Assembly: GCA_943737045.1 (NCBI GenBank)
Contig: CALSFV010000055.1
Coordinates: 372,001-436,000 of the forward strand
Direction of reading: 5' to 3'
Source of the DNA: Parapristionchus giblindavisi
Taxonomy: Eukaryota > Nematoda > Chromadorea > Rhabditida > Diplogasteridae
Length of the DNA stretch: 64,000 bases
In this document: in pieces, positions 60,813-64,000 of the stretch
How positions within the stretch are numbered: the first letter of the stretch is position 1
Layout of the letters: each line of letters starts with the position of its first letter
Made by a program: the position numbers and the translations under genes
Notes under the pieces: generated by a model
What the model saw: only the letters and a program-made list of their open reading frames with translations
Database searches by the model: none
Told to the model about the DNA's origin: nothing

Positions 60813-62356
60813 AGTGATACTCGTCTTCGTTTATTCATTGTTGGACCTAATCAATCAGGAATCGATAATGTATATGTGGAGATGGAAGATGATGAAGCTA
60901 GTATATTCAAGTATATTCAGAAGATTGCTAATCATCTCAAATGGACTCAGGTATCATTCATTCATCCATCCATCCATTCATCTATCAATTGATATCTCCA
61001 TTAAGTGTGATGGAAGTCGTCGTATATGGGATACGACATATACTCTTCTATATGAAGATGCATCTCAACCATCTCGAGTAACTCCAACTCAATTGAATGA
61101 TGATAATGTTATTCCATCTAATGTACATGAAGTAATACATACAAATAATGAATATTAAGTATAGCATTATATATTCATCTTTTAGGTCCTACGTGTTCTT
61201 ACTCTTCTTAATAAAGTAGGCACTATTCTTCCTGAATGTGATATCTCTCCTACCGTATTCATATCTGAGAAGATTACACACAAACTACGACAGGTACCGT
61301 GATCTATATGTTATTGATTGATTGATTGATTGATTGATTATAGGAACTATCAGATCCATTAGTAGTATCAGCTGGTATTCTTCCTGATTGGTGTGAACGT
61401 CTTATCCTAGAATATCCATGTCTATTCTCTGTTGAAACAAGGTTGGTTTATATTCATATTATAGTTCCCCATATAAACCCTCTCCACTACACTGATAAAG
61501 TTGGTCTCGAGTGAACTTGTTGTCTAGTCTTCCTTATTACACTTCAACTTATACGTACGATCTTTGGTTATACAATGTATTAGGGTGTTCGGAAAGTCTT
61601 TGCACTATTTTCTTACTTTGGACCCCTCTTACTCGGACGTGAACGAGCGCTATGCCTTGTGGTATTTTTCCTACATGGGGGACATAGTGATCAGCAAATG
61701 TGATAAGTTTCATTTGTCAACTCTCTTTCCTTGACCATATTTTATTTTTTAGCTATGGGACAGTTTCCCAGTGCTTGACATGTCCTTCTTCATTTGTACC
61801 GTACTGGGCGGACTGCATTAGAATAGAACCACTAACTACCCCAGTCAATGAAGCCTAGAGGGCACTGTCGTGTAACAGTCTTCTCCTGGTATTGCCAGTT
61901 CAAGAAAACCCATTTTTGTTTGGTTGAAAAACATAGGTCAGGGCGTCGTCCCAGTTTGAATGAAGACCTGGTTCTTCGCACTGTCACACGTCAGCCGAAG
62001 AAGAGTTAGAGGTACATGGAGCGGGCAACTTGTACTCCAAGAATCACCAGCCATCGCATCCTCATTCGGTCATCTGTTCGCCCCAGGGCACATTAAGTGC
62101 TTCCCCATGAGATCTGGCAGTATGGTATTCTGCAGTTGCCTACGAGATGGAGGACAGTTATTGTTAAACATATGCAGCATATCACAATTTGAATGTGGTC
62201 CCTTCGTTTGTTATTTGAAAAAAATATGAATGGTGAAATTAGTGCAAAGACTTTCCGAACACCCTAATATTAAATACTAATTGTGTATATGATAAATGGA
62301 TGATATAATAATTGATTCAATTTAGACGAACATATCTTGAAGCAACAGCATTTGGA
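60813..62356 (+). CDS. HECTD1-like E3 ubiquitin ligase fragment (C-terminal half; continues beyond the window)
   Basis: HECTD1 is a large HECT-type E3 that transfers ubiquitin from E2 to substrates. Exons: about 60813-60950, 61006-61131, 61186-61293, 61344-61441, 62326-62356, in phase. Matching blocks to the region just before the HECT domain: RRIWDTTYTLLYED, then FISEKITHKLRQELSDPL, GILPDWCERL, ETRRTYLEATAFG (vertebrate HECTD1 has very similar LPDWCEQL and ETRQLYF). The HECT catalytic domain itself should lie beyond the right edge. No room is left on this strand for the ankyrin-containing N-terminal half: an opposite-strand gene lies just upstream. So this is an N-terminally truncated homologue or starts at 57226. 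The first exon boundary is uncertain (acceptor GAAGAG). Confidence 0.72.
61580..62267. mobile_element. Mariner/Tc1-like non-autonomous element, 688 bp
   Basis: Inverted repeats of about 30 nt (TTAGGGTGTTCGGAAAGTCT... and the reverse complement ...AGACTTTCCGAACACCCTAA, one mismatch) are bounded by TA on both sides (61578-61579 and 62268-62269), the target used by Tc1/mariner elements. The interior has no recognisable transposase; a 89-codon frame at 61960-62229 has no D,D-type motif I can see. It sits in the intron between two HECTD1-like exons. Confidence 0.88.
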
Positions 62357-63187
62357 GTCTCTATCCAACTCCCTTCCTCTCTCATCTCCCTCTCCCTCTC
62401 CTCTACCCCTTCCTCTCTTTTCCTCCGGCTACTTTCCTTTTTGATGTCTCGTAGATTCTCCCACATGAGAATGTCTCATTCTTTCCTCCTCCCATGTTTA
62501 CCCCTTACTTCTCCCTCTCCCTCTCCTTCACCCACCCACACTTTCTATGTCCTTATCCCTCTCTCTCTAATTCCTTCTCTACCTCCCTCTCTCTCTCCCT
62601 CTCCCCAACCCCTCTCTCTATCTCGAGTCCATTCAAGCTAGCAATAGTAGAGACCTTCTTCTTCATGTTAATCTTCTTCTTTAATCGTTTTCTTTTATCG
62701 ATTCTTATTCTTATCAATACTACATTTACATTTCTTTCATTCATTCTTCTTCCCAAACTATGGAATCCGAGAAACGGTCCCGATTATCATCCTGATAGCC
62801 GAATAAAAGTGTTTAACATGATTTACATTTGTTCTTCTATCAACATGGATATCGGGGTGATATTTTGGTTCAACAGGATATGAGAGTCTTTCCTGAACTT
62901 TTTCATTCTTTGTTTGCAGCCAAGTGCATTTCAAAAGCAGATCGCGAGCTAATTTAACTCTCTGCTCAAAACGCTCCCTCGTAGACAAAGAAAAGAAGAG
63001 AATGTGGTCAGAGAGGAGAGTTTCATATTAGCTCGGCGTATGTATTTGCATAATTTTCTTTATTATGATTTATCATGCGGGTACGTAATCTATTGATAAA
63101 ATGCCCTTTATCATTCACTGATAATATCTCATATTCTTCATCTTATATCTAATTAGACTCTATCTACGTCAGAGGTTCATATGCGCC

Positions 63188-63286
63188 GTTCAAAATATAC
63201 GTAAAGAAAGGAAAAGCATGGAAAGTTCTCTTCGTTTTACACACTCTCTCGCTCGTTTTTTTCATTTCTTTTAGTAGCTTTTGAAT
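63188..63286. repeat. GTTCAAAA-type dispersed repeat
   Basis: Begins GTTCAAAATATACG and ends CTTTTGAAT, with inner GGAAAAGCATGGAAAG and ACACTCTCTCGCTCG; a relative of the copies at 58.7 and 63.6 kb. Confidence 0.6.
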
Positions 63287-63592
63287 AGCACATAACTCTT
63301 ATTATTAATTCTAATTAAACAACATCTTCGTCAGACGTTTATGTATTCTAACGATGACGTCATATTCATCATCATCTTCTTTCTTTCTCTTCTCAATATC
63401 CATATGGGGCCAGTGTGCTTCTGCTTCATCCACTTTATTTCCTCCTCTTTTCGTGTTTCTCTCCCTCTCCTTTTCTCCCTCTCCCTCTTATATCCTGAGT
63501 CTCTCTTCAGTCATGTCCTTCCTCTTCACTCCGGCCACTAAACTTCGTAACAATATCAATAGCTTTCTTGGGTTAGGTAGGGATTTTCTTAT

Positions 63593-63669
63593 GTTCAAAA
63601 GTCACGAAAACAATAGAAAAGCAGAGAAAACTCTCCATCCTTTTCACTCTCCCCACGCGATTTTTGAAC
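63593..63669. repeat. GTTCAAAA-type dispersed repeat
   Basis: Begins GTTCAAAAGTCACG and ends TTTTTGAAC, with inner GAAAAGCAGAGAAAACTC and CACTCTCCCC. Confidence 0.65.
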
Positions 63670-64000
63670 ACCACACAAGATGGTAAATTTCAAGAGGTTT
63701 TTTTTTAATTTTTAAAAATAGCTTGACCTCAATGGTTTCTTCATTCTTCATTTTACAATATGTTTGTTGGTTCTCTGTGGGAGATGATTGTCCATTGAAC
63801 ATACCAATGTCCTTTCAAGTGCATATCTACAGCTGATAGAGGATGTCTGGGGAAATCTATTTTGGAACCATAGCCTAGTGTAAAGCCTTATAACATCTTC
63901 TAAAAGGAATTTGCAATAATCATATTTCTTAGACAGAAAACGTTTGTGAGTCGGAAGCTAATTTTTATTTATTTATCATACATCATAAAGATGTTTCAAA

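Larger units (their letters stand above)
62357..64000 (+). other. Intron of the HECTD1-like gene, to the window edge
   Basis: No further exon is recognised. It holds C+T-rich tracts (62375-62630 and 63455-63500) and two copies of the GTTCAAAA repeat. Confidence 0.5.

Noticed and set aside
61960..62229. 89-codon frame in the mariner-like element as a transposase
   Set aside because: No helix-turn-helix or catalytic Asp motifs are recognisable, and the length is far below a mariner transposase.

Overview
This window is nuclear DNA from a eukaryote, most probably a nematode. Protein genes are split into many exons by GT-AG introns, often 45-70 nt long, and the acceptors are mostly TTTCAG-like. 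Gene content (MAGI scaffold, cytidine deaminase, PYROXD2-type oxidoreductase, tandem DUF4140/DUF4139 genes, a 7TM receptor-like gene, a HECTD1-like ligase fragment) and CGGCAA-type repeats fit a rhabditid-like nematode. I cannot name a species. Exon models were read by eye from reading frame, splice sites and phase agreement; there are no transcript data.

Layout. (1) 0.8-1.8 kb, +: 3' end of an unrecognised acidic protein gene. (2) 3.1-30.3 kb, +: a MAGI gene in 25 exons, about 1060 aa (PDZ0, guanylate kinase-like, two WW, five more PDZ). Its first ten introns are large, very C+T-rich on the sense strand and full of repeats, including a 2.1-kb long-inverted-repeat element at 21.2-23.3 kb. (3) 31.3-32.1 kb, -: cytidine deaminase. 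(4) 33.66 kb, +: tRNA-Ile(AAT). (5) 33.85-36.7 kb, -: PYROXD2-like oxidoreductase, 15 exons. (6) 38.1-51.8 kb, +: three tandem DUF4140/DUF4139 genes, each modelled as 15 exons and 560 aa. A broken copy of the first exons of gene 5 lies between copies 1 and 2, showing that a block of about 5.8 kb was duplicated. (7) 52.3-53.9 kb, +: unrecognised RG-rich protein, 382 aa. (8) 54.4-56.5 kb, -: 7TM-receptor-like gene with an in-frame TGA. (9) 57.2-60.3 kb, +: unrecognised Ser-rich coiled-coil protein. (10) 60.8 kb to beyond the window, +: HECTD1-like fragment lacking the N-terminal half of that family, possibly joined to gene 9.

The genes are ordinary cellular functions (junction scaffold, pyrimidine salvage, mitochondrial flavoprotein, ubiquitin ligase) and do not form one pathway. 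The most informative structure is the DUF4139 array. Comparing its copies reveals empty and filled sites for three different short transposable elements, a captured gene fragment, and a 3' half homogenised between copies 2 and 3. I found no CRISPR array, operon of bacterial type or viral gene.
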